From Basidiobolus meristosporus CBS 931.73 (taxonomy: Eukaryota; Basidiobolomycota; Basidiobolomycetes; Basidiobolales; Basidiobolaceae), in NCBI GenBank assembly GCA_002104905.1, contig MCFE01000333.1, positions 1 to 64,000 on the forward strand: a stretch of 64,000 nt of DNA, read 5' to 3'. The notes beneath the pieces were generated by a model that worked only from the letters and a program-made list of their open reading frames with translations, had not been told where the DNA came from and searched no databases. The position numbers and the translations under genes are program-made. Of the stretch, positions 47,293 through 59,689 are shown piece by piece (positions within the stretch are counted from its first letter, which is position 1; each line of letters begins with the position of its first letter).

Positions 47293-47661
47293 TGTAATGA
47301 TCTGCCGCTTGAATGTTTAAGTGAGATCAGTTTTTAGTCAGAATCCATTAGTATATGTATAGGTTATCAGTATATCAGTATTATCTATGAAATCAGTAAC
47401 ATTAGTCAGCAAATGAATCAGCAGATCCTTATCAGACAGAAATAGATATATTAAGTAGGATCTTATTGGGTGATGATGACTCAATCAAATGAGTCAACAG
47501 CCACAACTTACATTAGGAAATACAATTAGTCAGCAATTGATCTGGCAAAATGTATATAAGGAGCTGCTGGAACCTCAATAAAAATCAGTTCAAGTTTTAG
47601 TGAATACAATACTAGCTAAACTCCCTATTCCTCTACAACTCTTATACCAAGACTTGTAAAA
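47293..47661 (+). repeat. Gypsy-2 5' LTR
   Basis: 369 bp; the first bases TGTAATG and last GTAAAA carry substitutions relative to the other gypsy LTRs (TGTTATG, GTAACA). TATA-like TGTATATAAGG is present. Confidence 0.92.
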
Positions 47662-47680
47662 TTGGTAGCAGCAATAACCA
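47662..47680 (+). promoter_or_regulatory. Gypsy-2 primer-binding site
   Basis: TTGGTAGCAGCAATAACC follows the LTR; TGG pairs with the CCA end of a tRNA. Identical in gypsy-1 (38,131). The tRNA species was not determined. Confidence 0.7.
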
Positions 47681-47719
47681 GAAACCTCCCTCCTGAAGAA
47701 AGAAGAAACCACCCTTGAG

Positions 47720-49972
47720 ATGTTGGACAATCAAGAATGGAAGAATGCCATGCAGCAAATCCTGGCCCAACTGCAACAGTTACTCCAGATCCTCAGCCAA
47801 CAGCAACAAGGAATGACCACCATGGCTCAGAACCAGCAAAGCCCTGTTAAGAGCAACTTTAGTTTGAAGGTCAACCAGTACCATGGCAGAGTCAATGAAA
47901 ACATGGGAACTTGGCTCTTCCAGATTGAAGAAGCTTTTAAAGCTTAACAAATTGCTCCACAAAGCAAGTTGCATTATGCAGCTTCTTACCTGGCGGATGC
48001 AGCCTTACAGTGGTTCCACAACAAGATCAGGTCAGCCACTATGATGGGATGCTCTACAATCTCTACCTGGGATGAGTTTGTGTCAGAAATTCAGGATGCT
48101 TTTGAACCTCCACACCAGCAGACACTACTAAGAAGGAAGTTAAAGACACTCAGACAGAAAGGAACGGTTCAACAATACATCTATGAGTACAGATGTCCAC
48201 TTGGGCAAATTGAAAGAATGGACCCCCTGGATCAAGTTGAATACTTTGTTGATGGGTTGAAAGAAAGAACTTGCAAGGAAGTGAATTATTGAAGACCTCA
48301 GACAATAGAAGAAGCCATCAAGATTGCCATTGACTATGACTCAGCTATGTTTGGAGTTGGGAAGCCTACAGTGACTAATCAGAAAAGCTGCAATCATTAT
48401 GAAAGAAGACAGTCAGAAGCAGTACCAATGGAAATAGACGCTATGCAGAAGAATCCTACCTCAGAAGAATGTAAGAAGAAAGGACTTTGCTTCAATTGCC
48501 ACCAGCAGGGACATATTGCAAAGTACTGCCCTCAGAGAAGAAATGGACACCAGCCATCAAGAACCTTTAACCGTATTGAGGCCATGGAGCATAGTAACAT
48601 GAAGGATGAGCTTGAAGAAGACTCAGAACGCACCTTCCACATGACAGAAGAATACCTATCCCAGATGACCTCAAACTCAGGAAAGCTATTATGCTTGAAT
48701 GGAGTAATCAATGGAGTACCTGCCAAGATCATGATTGACTCAGGAGCATTGCATGAGTACATGTCAGAGCAATTTGCTCTGCAAGCAGGAATCAACTCAG
48801 AACCTACCAAATCAACTTCAGTCTCCACAGCTGATGGGAACTCTCACATAATCAACCGTATTACTCAGCCAGTAAGAATGAAGATCAATGACTATGAAGA
48901 AGACCTACAGGCCTATATATTTGGGAACTGCAAGTTTGACCTTGTACTTGGAAAAACCTGGCTATTTTGTTGTAGTCCATCAATCAACTGGAGAACCCAT
49001 GCTACTCAGATCCAAAAAGACAACAAGACCTATGAGCTATTACCTGCCAGGCTGGATTTCAACTTGGTCAATTCCAGTGTGTGTGAGACAAGTGAACTTA
49101 GCAAGACCCAGTTCTGTAGAGTGCTTAGAAAAGGTACTCAGATGTTCCTCATGGCAGTTTTACAGGAGGATTCCTCTCCCCCAGCACCCCATCAGGTCCA
49201 GACTCTCTTGAAGAAATATTCAGACATGCTTCCAGATGAGCTTGTAAGCCTACCACCAGTCAGAGAGGTGGATCATGCGATTGACACAGGAGATAGCCCT
49301 CCAGTGAGCAAGACACCTTACAGAATGAGTCCATTGGATTTGGAGGAAATGAAGAGACAAATTGATCAGCAATTGGAGCAAGGATACATCAGACCCAGCA
49401 AGTCACCTTGGGGAGTGCCAATGCATTTTGTAAAAAAGAAGGATGGAACACTTAGGATGTGCATTGACTACAGAGCCCTGAACTCATGTTGCCGTCAAGA
49501 CAAGTACCCCATACCTTGGATTGATGAGCTTTTGGACCAACTTAATGGAGCCACTATTTTCAGCAAGATTGACCTCATGTCAGGATAGAACAAAATTAGG
49601 GTGAAACCAGAAGATATTCCTAAGACAGCATTTAGGACCAGATATGGACATTTCAAGTACTTAGTCATGAGTTTTGGCCTCACTAATGCCCCTGCAACAT
49701 TCATGATGCTGATGCAGACTGTCTTTCAGCAGTACTTAGACAAGTTTGTAATAATCTACCTGGATGACATATTGTTATACAGCAAGACAGAAGAGGATCA
49801 CGTAGTGCACATTGAAAAGGTTTTGAAGAAATTAAGAGAGAACAAGCTATATGGCAAGTTAGCCAAGTGTGAATTCTTCAAGGAACACGTTGAATACCTG
49901 GGACACAGAGTAACTAGCACAGGAGTGACCTTAGACCCTAAGAAGGTTGCAGTTATCAAGAATTTGAAGTAG
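47720..49972 (+). pseudogene. Gypsy-2 gag, protease and reverse transcriptase
   Basis: Gag from MLDNQEWKNAMQQ, stops near 47,945 and 48,290. The frame 48,347-49,588 holds the complete zinc knuckle [14 protein letters not shown] (residues 48-61), protease [11 protein letters not shown], and reverse transcriptase up to [10 protein letters not shown] and FSKIDLMSG; a TAG at 49,586-49,588 replaces a codon for Tyr in gypsy-1. The next frame (49,601-49,972) has FGLTNAPATFM and catalytic YLDD and ends in a TAG that is CAG in gypsy-1. Confidence 0.9.
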
Positions 49973-50008
49973 CCCCATAGCATATCAGAACTAAGATCAT
50001 TCCTTGGA

Positions 50009-51852
50009 ATGGTTTCCTTTTATCGGATATTTGTCAAGTCTTTTGCAAGTATTGCAGCCCCTTTAACTGATATCCTCAAGAAAGACAATGCCTACAAGTG
50101 GGACATAGCTTGTGAGACTGCCTTCCAGACGCTCAAGAATGAACATGCTAAGCTGCCAAGCTTAAGAATACAAGACTTCAGAAAAGAGTTCACTCTGTGC
50201 ACAGATGCTTCAGATTATGCAATTGGTGGAGTGCTGAGCCAAGAACACAAGGGAAAGGACTACCCTGTTGCCTTTGAATCCAAGAAACTGAACTCAGCAG
50301 AACAAAACTATCCAGTCCATGAGAAGGAGATGCTTGCTACAATACACTGTTTGAAGACATGGAGATGCTATATTGAAGGAGTCAAATGCACTGTGAAGAC
50401 TGATCATGCCTCCTTCAAGTATATATTTACTCAGAAGGTACTCTCTAGAAGAATGACAAGATGGAGTGAATACATTCAGCAACTTGACCTGGAGATTGTC
50501 TACTGCCTTGGAAAAAACAACATGATTGTTGATGCCTTATCAAGATTAGGTCAAGTTGCACAACTCAACTTGGTGCATAAATCAGATTGGCCTAGCCTAT
50601 TACCAAAGTACTTGGAGGACCAAGCCATTCCTAATGAGGTGGATGAAGATATCAAGAAGATGATCCGTGATGAAGCCAGCAAGTTTGTAGTACAGGATGA
50701 AACACTCTACCAAATAGTTGATGGAAGCCCTATTGCCTATTGTCCTTATGTCTCTTGCCTGGATTTAATACATAAGCTACACAATGGATATGGACATCTT
50801 GGAATTGAAGGAACCTATAGTCTTGTGAAAGCCAGAGCATGGTGGCCCAGAATGAAACAAGACATTGAGAAGCTAGTAAAACATGCCCAAACTGCCAAAT
50901 CAATCAAGGCCAGCCACAAAGAATTGCCAAACTCTTCCCTTTTGAGCCTGTAAGACCATTTGAGAGATGGGGAATTGACTCTATTGGAAGACTGCCAACC
51001 ACCAGGAAATGCAACCATTGGATCCTAGTAGCAATTGATCATGCCACTAAATGGCCAGTTGCTAACGCTGTACCAATAGCCAGTGGACAAGAAGCTGCAA
51101 GTTTCATTTACCATGAGATCCTGATGAAGTTTGAATGCCCTGTGGAGATCTTATCTGATAGAGGAGCAAACTTTATGGCAAAGACATTAGAGGCTTACCT
51201 GGAAATGCAGCAGATCAGACACTTGAAAACCTTGGCATATCACCCCAGAACTAATGGAGTCACTGAGTGGTTTAATGGATTATTTGGAAAAATGCTGACC
51301 AAGTATGCAAATGGAGTTGTCAGTAGATGGGATGAGTATATAGACCAAGCACTCTTTGCATGCAGAGTCAGAGTACACAACACCACCCAGCAATCACCAT
51401 TTTACTTAGTGTATGGATGTGAACCAAGGATTCCAGGAGATCTCACACAACCAAAGCTTATAGACACCTTAGAAGATGAGCTCAGTCAGCCAAGCAGACA
51501 CCAGCAACTGGAACAAAGACATCAAGAGGTTCAGACCAAAGTATCTCAAAGTGCAGAAACAATGAAGCAGAGATTTGATAAGACTATAGCACCAGAAGCA
51601 TTGACAGTTGGGAGCTTTGTATTGCTAAGAAACAACACTTGGAAGAAGTTTGAGCCACAATGGACATGACCATTCAAGATCATCAGAGAATGTTCATTTG
51701 CAACATACCAACTGGTGGACAAACAAGGTAATACCTGGGAAGACTTAGTGCATAGGGACAGACTCAAGCTTGCCAGACTTGCTGATAATACTGAACCATC
51801 AAGATATTGGTATCACAAGAAAAGAGATTCAGGAGAACCCTCTCAACTTTAG
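50009..51852 (+). pseudogene. Gypsy-2 RNase H and integrase
   Basis: RNase H: FTLCTDASDYAIGGVLSQ, VHEKEMLATIHCLKTWRCYI, KTDHASFKYI. Integrase: the zinc-binding His pair (LHNGYGHLG), then a frameshift near 50,880 placed just before the Cys pair (CPNC in the next frame), the core with WGIDSIG, LSDRGANF and YHPRTNGVTEW, and a GPY/F-type module near 51,660, where a TGA replaces the Gly codon. No chromodomain is visible after it. The tail ends at the TAG before the polypurine tract. Confidence 0.9.
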
Positions 51853-51862
51853 TAGGGGAGAA
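51850..51862 (+). promoter_or_regulatory. Gypsy-2 polypurine tract
   Basis: TAGTAGGGGAGAA immediately before the 3' LTR; primes plus-strand DNA synthesis. The same tract appears reversed at 41,137 in the inverted fragment. Confidence 0.8.
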
Positions 51863-52231
51863 TGTTATGATCTGCCGCTTGAATGTCTAAGTTAGATCAG
51901 TTTTTAGACAAAATCAATTGGTATATGTTTAGGTTATCAGTATATCAATATTATCTATGAAATCAGTAGCATTAGTCAGCAAATGAATCAGCAGATCCTT
52001 ATCAGACAGAAACAGATATATTAAGCAGGATCTTATTGTGTGATGATGATGCAATCAAGTGAGTCATCAGCCACAACCTACATTAGGAAATACAATTAGT
52101 CAGCAATTGATCTGGCAAAATGTATATAAGGAGCTGCTGGAACCTCCATAAAAATCAGTTCAAGTTTTAGTGAATACAATACTAGCTAAACTCCCTATTC
52201 CTCTACAACTCTTATACCAAGACTTGTAACA
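51863..52231 (+). repeat. Gypsy-2 3' LTR
   Basis: 369 bp, TGTTATGATC...CTTGTAACA, with perfect consensus ends. Confidence 0.92.
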
Positions 52232-53253
52232 TTTGCATGGTATCCTGATGGGATCAGCACCTCCTAGTCAAAAAACTTCAGCTTTAGATGGCTCTTCAAC
52301 AGTTCATCACTGCTATTTTTGTAGGGCTCACCTAGCTGTACTTCCAGATTTTGCAAAAACAGTTGTTGTCTGGTTGGTAGTTCTTCTTCGCTGATATGGG
52401 ATTCAGTCTGTTCTATGTTAACAGTATTACTTAGCAAGGACTGCAACTATGTCTTACACTTCCCTGTGTCTGGTTTTGGTAGACTATATTTCTTTTACCT
52501 TTATCTTTATTGCTGCTAGATTTTTCACTGCTGTTTTGATTCAGTGGTTTGTGTATTGTTTGTACCCTCTCCTAGATAATTGCTGCAACAGTACATTTGT
52601 TTCTGCCTATATATCCCTTAGCAGCACTCTACAGCTACCTGATGCTTCTATGCCATTTGTGTCAAGTTATCAGTGATGCTACCAACAGGTTCTTGCGGAA
52701 ACTGCTTTCTTATCACTACCATACCCTTTACTTCCACTTTCACTAAGTGCCCCTATATTGAGCTAGGTTTTCTCTTGGCAAGTATTGCACTGTTGCATCA
52801 ATATCTACCTGCTTGTGCCATACAGCCACTTTTTGACTAGCTGACATATCTTTGACACTTGCTTAAAGCTTTTGGCTATGCTTATGACAGGGTCTGGAGG
52901 AAGCTGCTGGCTCTTAAGGTGTGCCAGCCCTGAGGTGATGGCCTGCTGAATGTTGACTGCATCTTGAACATTAGCCAACTTACCATCATTGAACTTGATT
53001 GCTTTGCAGATCTTTAGTGACTGTTCTTATTCAGACTTTAGGATATGTATCTCTTTGTCTGCTCCCTATGCTGTCATAGAATTTTCATTAGGCAATGTTG
53101 TTTGGCTCAAAGACTCTACAGTGTTGCTGTAGAGTTACATTGGAATATGGCTCATTCTTGATGTATAACATTAAGCTACTTCAGTTCCCTATTTGCAGCC
53201 TACATTCATGGTTCACTAACTGAGATAATAATTGCTCTATACGCAGTACCCAC
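52232..53253 (-). pseudogene. ORF-X copy X6, with junction to X5 flank
   Basis: 52,232-52,290 completes the X5 3' flank. From about 52,291 the same family continues in the opposite orientation: Ser/Gln-rich spacer, central Trp/Lys-rich block (near 52,900-53,060) and the start of the coiled-coil region. R1d interrupts it at 53,254 and the N-terminal coiled coil continues at 54,217. Confidence 0.5.
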
Positions 53254-54216
53254 TGTGGTGGTGTAAGGCTAAGGGAGTGATATGTCCAGCACTTCTCAAG
53301 TATTTTGTGTATGGTGTGTCTACTAGGTGTAATAGCCCTTGGCAAAGGTTTGCTAGAAATACTGGGGCTTTGCCTCAGCTTTAAAATCAACAGAAATAAA
53401 GCCACAAACATGTCAACAAAAGACAACTGAGCTACAATCCCCAACATATTTGCATCTTAACAACAGTATGTGCTGTGTGTAGCATTCTTTGTTATGACAA
53501 TGCACCAAAGCTTTTGAAGTCAAAATAACTGTGAAATCCACCTGCATGCACTTGATAAGTATGCAGCAATGGTCAATAGTTGCAAACACAGATAAGTATC
53601 TTTGCCTAAGCAAGAACAAACTTGGCAAAGAATCATGTATCACAGAAGATACCTACTCTGAGTATTCCTAAAAGTAGTGCCTCTTAGGTCAGTTAGCTGT
53701 TAGCATGGTTTTCTGGGAGTGTTCTGTTATTAGGTATTGGAAGTTCAGGTGGCAGCAGGTGGCAGTGATCATGCTAATCAAGAAGTAGGTATATTAGTCA
53801 AAGGGATTATGATTCACTGTTGAGGGATTGCCTCCCACATATACTTTTCTCACTTTGGAATGAGCTAAGAACATTCCAAGCAGATGTGGGGAGGTTCAAA
53901 GATGCGCAACACATCCAATCAATCAACTGTGTAGCAAAGGAATACCATATATGGGATAAAATGGTATGGAAGGTGGTGCAGCTTGGTCATATGTCATTCA
54001 TACTGATGTGTGTAATTGCCATATATAGAAGCTCTTACATCTTGTAACTTACATGAGGTGAGTGAATACTGATGCAACATATAAGCAGGTGTAATAGTTG
54101 GCTAGCGTATGAGATAGTACTGATCAGATAAGACAAATGCAATAAAACTAAAACAAGAGTAGTAGTGAATATGGGAATGAGCACATATCCAGCAGGAGTC
54201 ACTACAGCACACTACA
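53254..54216 (-). repeat. R1d, decayed R1 LTR
   Basis: 963 bp, TGTGGTGGTG...CACACTACA. Flanks CCAC and CTAC are compatible with a 4-bp duplication. It is more diverged than R1a-c. Confidence 0.75.
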
Positions 54217-54479
54217 CTACTCATCATATTTATGAACTATCTCCTGATTTGTCTGGGCTATTACATCTATTAAATCAGCCACTGCACCTGATGACCACAT
54301 TGATGCACCAGTATGAGCTGACAGCAAGCTGGCTAATATTGGTGGAGGTGATGTTTAGACAGTTACTTGCTGGTCTCCAACCAGATATACTGCATTTGCT
54401 ACACACTCATCTACTTAAACAAAATGGTCAGCTTGTAGCTCTGCAGTGGTACTCAACAACCTTCTTGACAAGGATCTTG
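54217..54479 (-). pseudogene. ORF-X X6, N-terminal coiled-coil end
   Basis: Minus-strand reading matches the X2 coiled coil (the ADLIDVIAQ-like segment corresponds to ADRIDAMAQ) up to a SAHTGA-like segment. Continues X6 across R1d. Confidence 0.45.
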
Positions 54480-55650
54480 AGGAGTCTGCATTAGGACTGT
54501 AAAGTGCAGGCTTTCAAAAGAGCCTTTTGTGGATTAGCCTTGCTTGTTGCACTGAATGTTGAAGTAGCCTGTTGTCCCATTATTTCTCTTCTGTTCCTTG
54601 CATGGGAATTGTTTGGGTACCAGAAAACATTGCTTATTTTTGCAGCATATCTGTGGAGATGAATCAAACTAATGGGGATATGAAATTACATATATGTGTG
54701 TATGTGTTACCAAGGCTTTATTCATAATGCTTACTATTGTTTGTCATCATAGTGTCTTCTATTCATGTAGACATGATGTCTTCAACATAAGGCCAACTTA
54801 AACTCACAAGAACATTGACAAGAAAGCCATATAATAGCATTAAGTAGAGGAGTGCCAAGGTGTTAGATCCATGGACAAGACTGCTTTGATTCAATAACAT
54901 AGAAGAAGGGAAAAAAGACAATGTGGCTCTGATTGAAAACCGTTCAATCATGAATCACACACACAGCATAAGAAACACTACAAGGATCACAGGCAGTATC
55001 TCCTGCTCATATCATAGTTGAGCAATCATTGGTCACTACTATACTGACAATATCTAATCAGTCACTTGATATTACTTTGACAACACCTTGCTGCACTTGT
55101 GACTTTGCACAGATGGAGTTCAATACATTTATGGCACCTTTTGACTCACTTCAGCCTCTTGAATATGGCTTGCAGAGTAGTAGCTCCAAAGAGAAGGCTC
55201 AATGATACATTGTGAGCCTATTCCCCCCACTGCAATACACTGCATGAGATCAGAAAAATCCTAGTATGCAATGAAACAACACCCATGGAAAAAGCATTAG
55301 GCTTACTCTGTGTAGCTAAGTGAGCACAGCAAGCCATTTACTAGTAAAAGATGAAATGTTGTGGCTAGGAAAGTGGTATTTTTCCACAAATATCATTAAT
55401 GGGGACCTTGAGGATTTACTGCTTCTTTGTTTTAAAGTCATGGCAGGATGCAGCTTACCATGTACTTGGTACATATGAGTAACTGTCATGCAGCTGGCAA
55501 CATATGACCTAGAGATCATCTTGGTATCAACATGTGTTAACAGTTGCATGGTACTTACATTAGAGGATGCCACCATTGCACCATGTCCAACTTGTTGAAA
55601 AACCACTATTATTGGAGAAAAAGATTGTTTATATTCTGCATGTATTCCAG
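54480..55650 (+). pseudogene. TNP2-like transposase relic G, N-terminal part
   Basis: Plus-strand N-terminal region parallel to the starts of A and C, with the TACATATATGTGTGTATGTG motif, then the CCAC...TGTTGTGGCTAGGAAAGTGG block and the Tyr-rich segment up to the ATGCAGCTGGCAACATATGA motif. No open frame longer than 60 codons in the coding direction. Cut by copia-4 at 55,651. Confidence 0.55.
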
Positions 55651-55876
55651 TGTTGTAAGACTCTTGAAGTTGTTGGAAGTGTTGGTGCAAACACAAATAT
55701 TATGTGGTTTTTGCTCAATGCTCCATTGGGTGTAAAGTAGTATATATACTCTTATATAGTCTTGGTGTCAAAAGCATGTTGAATATATTTGGGAATGCCT
55801 AACAAGATTATTTGTAAGGTTTAGGGCAGTTTGGAAACTCTAAGAATTCTTGTTTTCTGGGTATCTGATTTTGGTT
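55651..55876 (-). repeat. Copia-4 3' LTR, truncated
   Basis: Begins TGTTGTAAGACTC and ends within the GGGTATCTGATTTTGG block; the remaining ~120 bp and the linker to RNase H are deleted. Confidence 0.8.
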
Positions 55877-57895
55877 TGATAAATTTGTCTGCAATAATTT
55901 AATCTGCAAAGCAGTAAACCAGGTTAGTTATGACACATTCTATGGCCTCATATTCAATACAATGCCTGATATTTATGTGCTTGGTTTTTGCATGAAGAGT
56001 TGGAATTCTAACCAATTGATACTTCCTTGACTATCTTGAAATAAAGTAATAAGTGCTATTTGACATAAGCTCAAGTATTTGAGAGCTCTCTTAACCACAT
56101 TTGCTACTTTTTAGCTTCACAGGCAGCTAAGCTCTCCAGTTCAGTAGCAGAAATCACAACTATTGGTTGTATTCTTGCAATGCATGAAGTGGCTGTGTTG
56201 CAGTAAAGAAAGGTGCATCTTGTTGTGGATCATCTGCCCTCCATATTGGGTCCCCAATCAGCTTCAGAGTATCCCACAAGATCCTGTTCTAAGTCTTTAG
56301 AGCTGTACCTTATGTTGATATTGGCAACTCCTAGTAAGTATCCAAAAGCCAACTTAACTGCAGCAAGTTTGATAATATCCCTAATGCTGATTGGGTTGGC
56401 TGACAGCTTCCATTGAATATGCAACTTCTGTTCATGTTCCAGTCTGTACATAAATCAGACAGCTGGCCATAGATTGGTAAGGAAACTCTGGGCTTTCAGA
56501 TGGCACCAAGCACACTTGATTTGGTTGGGTTTAACTAAGTAAAGGTTTGTCTTGATTGGCATAGCTGCAGGTTTACAGTCTTCAGTATGGCACTTCTTAG
56601 GTATATCTTGGATATACTTGGACTGACTTAGGGTGTTAGCCTGGGTGCCACTGCTAATGGAAAACTCTATAGTTAAGCAGTAACTATGCTCTGTGTAGCT
56701 CAGACATTTGAGCTCCTTAGATAAGCAGGACTTGGTCCCTTCAAATGCTTCTTAGTTATTAATGGTTATAATAACATCATCAACATATAGAGCCAATGAA
56801 GCTGGACTTGATCTCTCTGTCATAGAGTTAATATAGTTGTTAGTAGTACTTTTTGCAGACTCAATCATTTCAGTTTAGATCTTTTACTGGAATTTCAGTC
56901 TGTTGGTAATTTTTTAAGATCACATGGAGACTTTTTAGGCTTGCAGACTCATAAGGGGCTATCCTGGGCAGCAGGCCAACCAGACTGACTCATGAATGCA
57001 TCCTCAAAAAGCTCTTCATTTAAAAATGCAGATTTTACATTGATCTGATGAATCAGAAACTTATATTTGGTTACATATGCCAGTATTAGTCTGATGCAGT
57101 TAAACTTAGCAACTTGCAGAAAGGTCTCATGATAGTCTAGTCCTTTTTTGTGAGAGTATACTTTGGCTACAGTTGTTTTGTGCATCTCTCAGTTGTATCA
57201 CTAGCCTTATGTTTGTTGTTTAGATCCAACTGCATCCAATTGATTTTTGATCAATTGATATTTTGACTAAGCCCCAAGTTGGACTTTCCATCAGAGCTTG
57301 CTACTCCTCAGTCTTTGGACAGCTCAAAAGCTTTGCCTTAGGTGTTTGGGACTTACTTTACAATCTGGGGTGCATTGATATGGACAGAATAGGCATAGGC
57401 TAAGCTTGTACCATAGTTGTTATACTCATATCAGCTATTTCTAGTCTGATTGGATCTCTTCCATTGTAATACAGAAATAGTCCCTTCTGCAATATTGCTA
57501 GGCACTGATTCATGCTTGACTTTTGTTGAAAAATCTTCTGGAGCAAAAAGCTTTTATTGATATGCTTTGATTCATTTGGACCATGGGGGACTTGAGATCA
57601 GATTTCTCCTCAATATCTGAGGCAATATTTAAGAAAATTGCAAGTCTTTGTCCAATGGCACATTCCTGGCCTTGATCAACTTCACTTCTTTGGTACTGTA
57701 GAGTCTGTATACCTTACTTGCTTTGCAATTTGCCAGATTTAGCATTCCACACTTTTTGCTCCAATTTCTGGGTGGCTGCTGAGCAAAAGCTGCACAACCA
57801 AATACTTTAGGGTGCTCTCAGAGCTCTAGGACAGTTGTCTGGCTTATTTTTCAAATATACAGGCTTCATAATGCTCCAAATTCTTTGTGGGATAA

Positions 57896-58229
57896 GGTCC
57901 TACTATAAATATATATAAATATAATGCTAGATATTACCAGTGACCCAAGAAAATACCAAGAATATCTGTGATATGTAACAAATCTCTGGAGCTAGATTCA
58001 GTATACAGTATTTATTGAGGACCAAATGCAACCCTTCAGTCCTTCTGTGCTTCTATATATAGCAAGCAGCATAGATGTGAAAAAAAGTAAAAAATAGATT
58101 TTCTCCAGCACAGTGTGTGAGACATCAGGGCCACTTTGCATGACGGTGTAGAGCTACATTTCAAACTATGTGGCCAATATAGGTCTACTTGGCCAAGCTG
58201 GCATGCTATGGCACTATCCAACAGTCAAG
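57896..58229. repeat. R2g, right arm of a foldback element in copia-4
   Basis: Starts with the A+T-rich R2 centre (ATAAATATATATAAATATAAT) and continues with the right arm to GGCACTATCCAACAGTCAAGTA. It marks the deletion of protease and integrase from copia-4. Confidence 0.65.
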
Positions 58230-58744
58230 TATAAGGTGTGACCTATCCTGACACTGTAGGAGCAAAATAGGTCAGTGATGCTATTAAGGAGTTGTGACTG
58301 CCTCCTTTATGGGTTGTCAATATATATTAAAGCTTTTTCTTTCTGTTTTTAAGTGCTGCATTTTCTGAATTCTTCTTCCAGGAGTCTCTACATAATAAAT
58401 AGTCAAATCTTTAGTTCTGGACCTTAGGGCTGATACATTTCCCTAAAACTTGTCTAGCAGTCTATTCATAATAGTAACTATTGCATCTTTATAAATAGTT
58501 TGTATGCTCACTGATTCTATCTTATCAACCTACATGATAAATCTGTTGATTAGATGCTTTTTTTCTTGTGCTGGTAGCATTATAGTAGTAAAAAGCTTTG
58601 TTCAAGATACTTTTTTGTAGTAACTGAATATGACTGATATGTGTCTTCTAATGACTTCCAGGCATTCTTTGCCATTTCTCCACTTGAGCATTAAATTAGA
58701 AATTTGTCTTTAACTATAAGGCATCTGAGGTCAGAGGTATTTTA

Positions 58745-59044
58745 TGTTGTAAAAATATGTAATTCCACCTAAATATTCACATGATTTAGTCACTCAGATC
58801 ATCACCTTTAGCTCTTAGACAATGCTGACCAAAATCCTTGTTTGGATTTACCTACAATACTTTCACCAAACTATCAGGCACCCAGAACATAAAAATTAGA
58901 TAGGTTAACCTATTCTACATATTTGTTATGCCATTACATGTAAAGTAGAAATACTACTTTTACATTTGATAAATCACTAAGTGTACACCATGTAATCTAC
59001 TTGTTCTCCCAATCACTTTCAATCTCTTAAAGACTCTTACCACA
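58745..59044 (+). repeat. Solo copia LTR nested in copia-4 gag
   Basis: 300 bp, TGTTGTAAAA...CTTACCACA, opposite to copia-4. Perfect 5-bp duplication TTTTA (58,740-58,744 and 59,045-59,049). A gag coding track is present on both sides. Confidence 0.92.
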
Positions 59045-59265
59045 TTTTATTGTTCTTCTGGTGCTTCACAGCTTCTCTCCTAGGTTTTGGGGGAGGGCAT
59101 TCTTATACCCTATTATCATCCCAATGGCCTTCTTCATGTAACAGTATTCTCTTCTTCACCCTCCAGTTTTGGTTATTAGATCCATTCAACTTTTTTGCAG
59201 AGAAGGAGACAGTAGTAATAGCTGTAGTACACATTGCAACAAATAATAGCATGGGGCTCATAACT

Positions 59266-59610
59266 TGCTGTAGGATTCTTGGAGATATTCCTTCCAATTG
59301 GCAGATCAAGTAGATTATTTGGTTCATACTTGATGATTCAATAGATGTAAAAGTAACACAGTAGTTTTACATGCTCTTGGCATGAGAAGCATACATGATA
59401 TGCTTAGAAAGGTCCCAAGAGCACCTGTACAAACTTTGTGACTGTCTGGACAACTCTGAGAATTTCCATGTGCCTGGCATCTGATGTCCCTGGTGAGAAA
59501 GTTATAAGTAAATCCCAATAAGGAATATTGTTAGTTTTCTCAGAGATTTACAGGTAGTGATCTGACCAAGTTTGGTGAGCACTTCAGTGTATTTACAAAT
59601 TTTTATAACA
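59266..59610 (-). repeat. Copia-4 5' LTR
   Basis: 345 bp, TGCTGTAGGATTC...TTTATAACA. The primer site beside it (59,253-59,265) reads AGTTATGAGCCCC on the minus strand. Confidence 0.85.
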
Positions 59611-59689
59611 TACAGTCCAGCATATATTGTTGGACTATAAAGTACCACATTCAGTGTCAATAAAGTGCAAACACTAACTTTATTTGGAA

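Larger units (their letters stand above)
47293..52231 (+). mobile_element. Gypsy-2, full-length Ty3/gypsy element
   Basis: 4,939 bp with both 369-bp LTRs, primer site, gag, protease, reverse transcriptase, RNase H, integrase and polypurine tract in the Ty3/gypsy order. The target duplication is TTTG (47,289-47,292 and 52,232-52,235); the flanks rejoin as the ORF-X 3' flank (AATCTTTG/TTTGCATGG). About 20 LTR differences by eye in 369 bp indicate an older insertion than copia-1. At least five stops and one frameshift inactivate it. Confidence 0.95.
55651..59610 (-). mobile_element. Copia-4, decayed copia element with internal losses
   Basis: Minus strand. 3' LTR fragment 55,651-55,876, RNase H (56,451-55,880), reverse transcriptase (piece 57,185-56,949, HQINVKSAFLNEELFEDAF), integrase and linker traces to 57,890, an R2 arm, gag (58,340-58,740 and 59,050-59,262), primer site, 5' LTR 59,266-59,610. 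Flanks TCCAG and TACAG fit a 5-bp duplication with one change. Protease and most of integrase are missing, and a solo LTR sits in gag. Confidence 0.85.

Noticed and set aside
55316-55696. 126-codon minus-strand frame
   Set aside because: Antisense to TNP2 relic G and running across the copia-4 LTR border.
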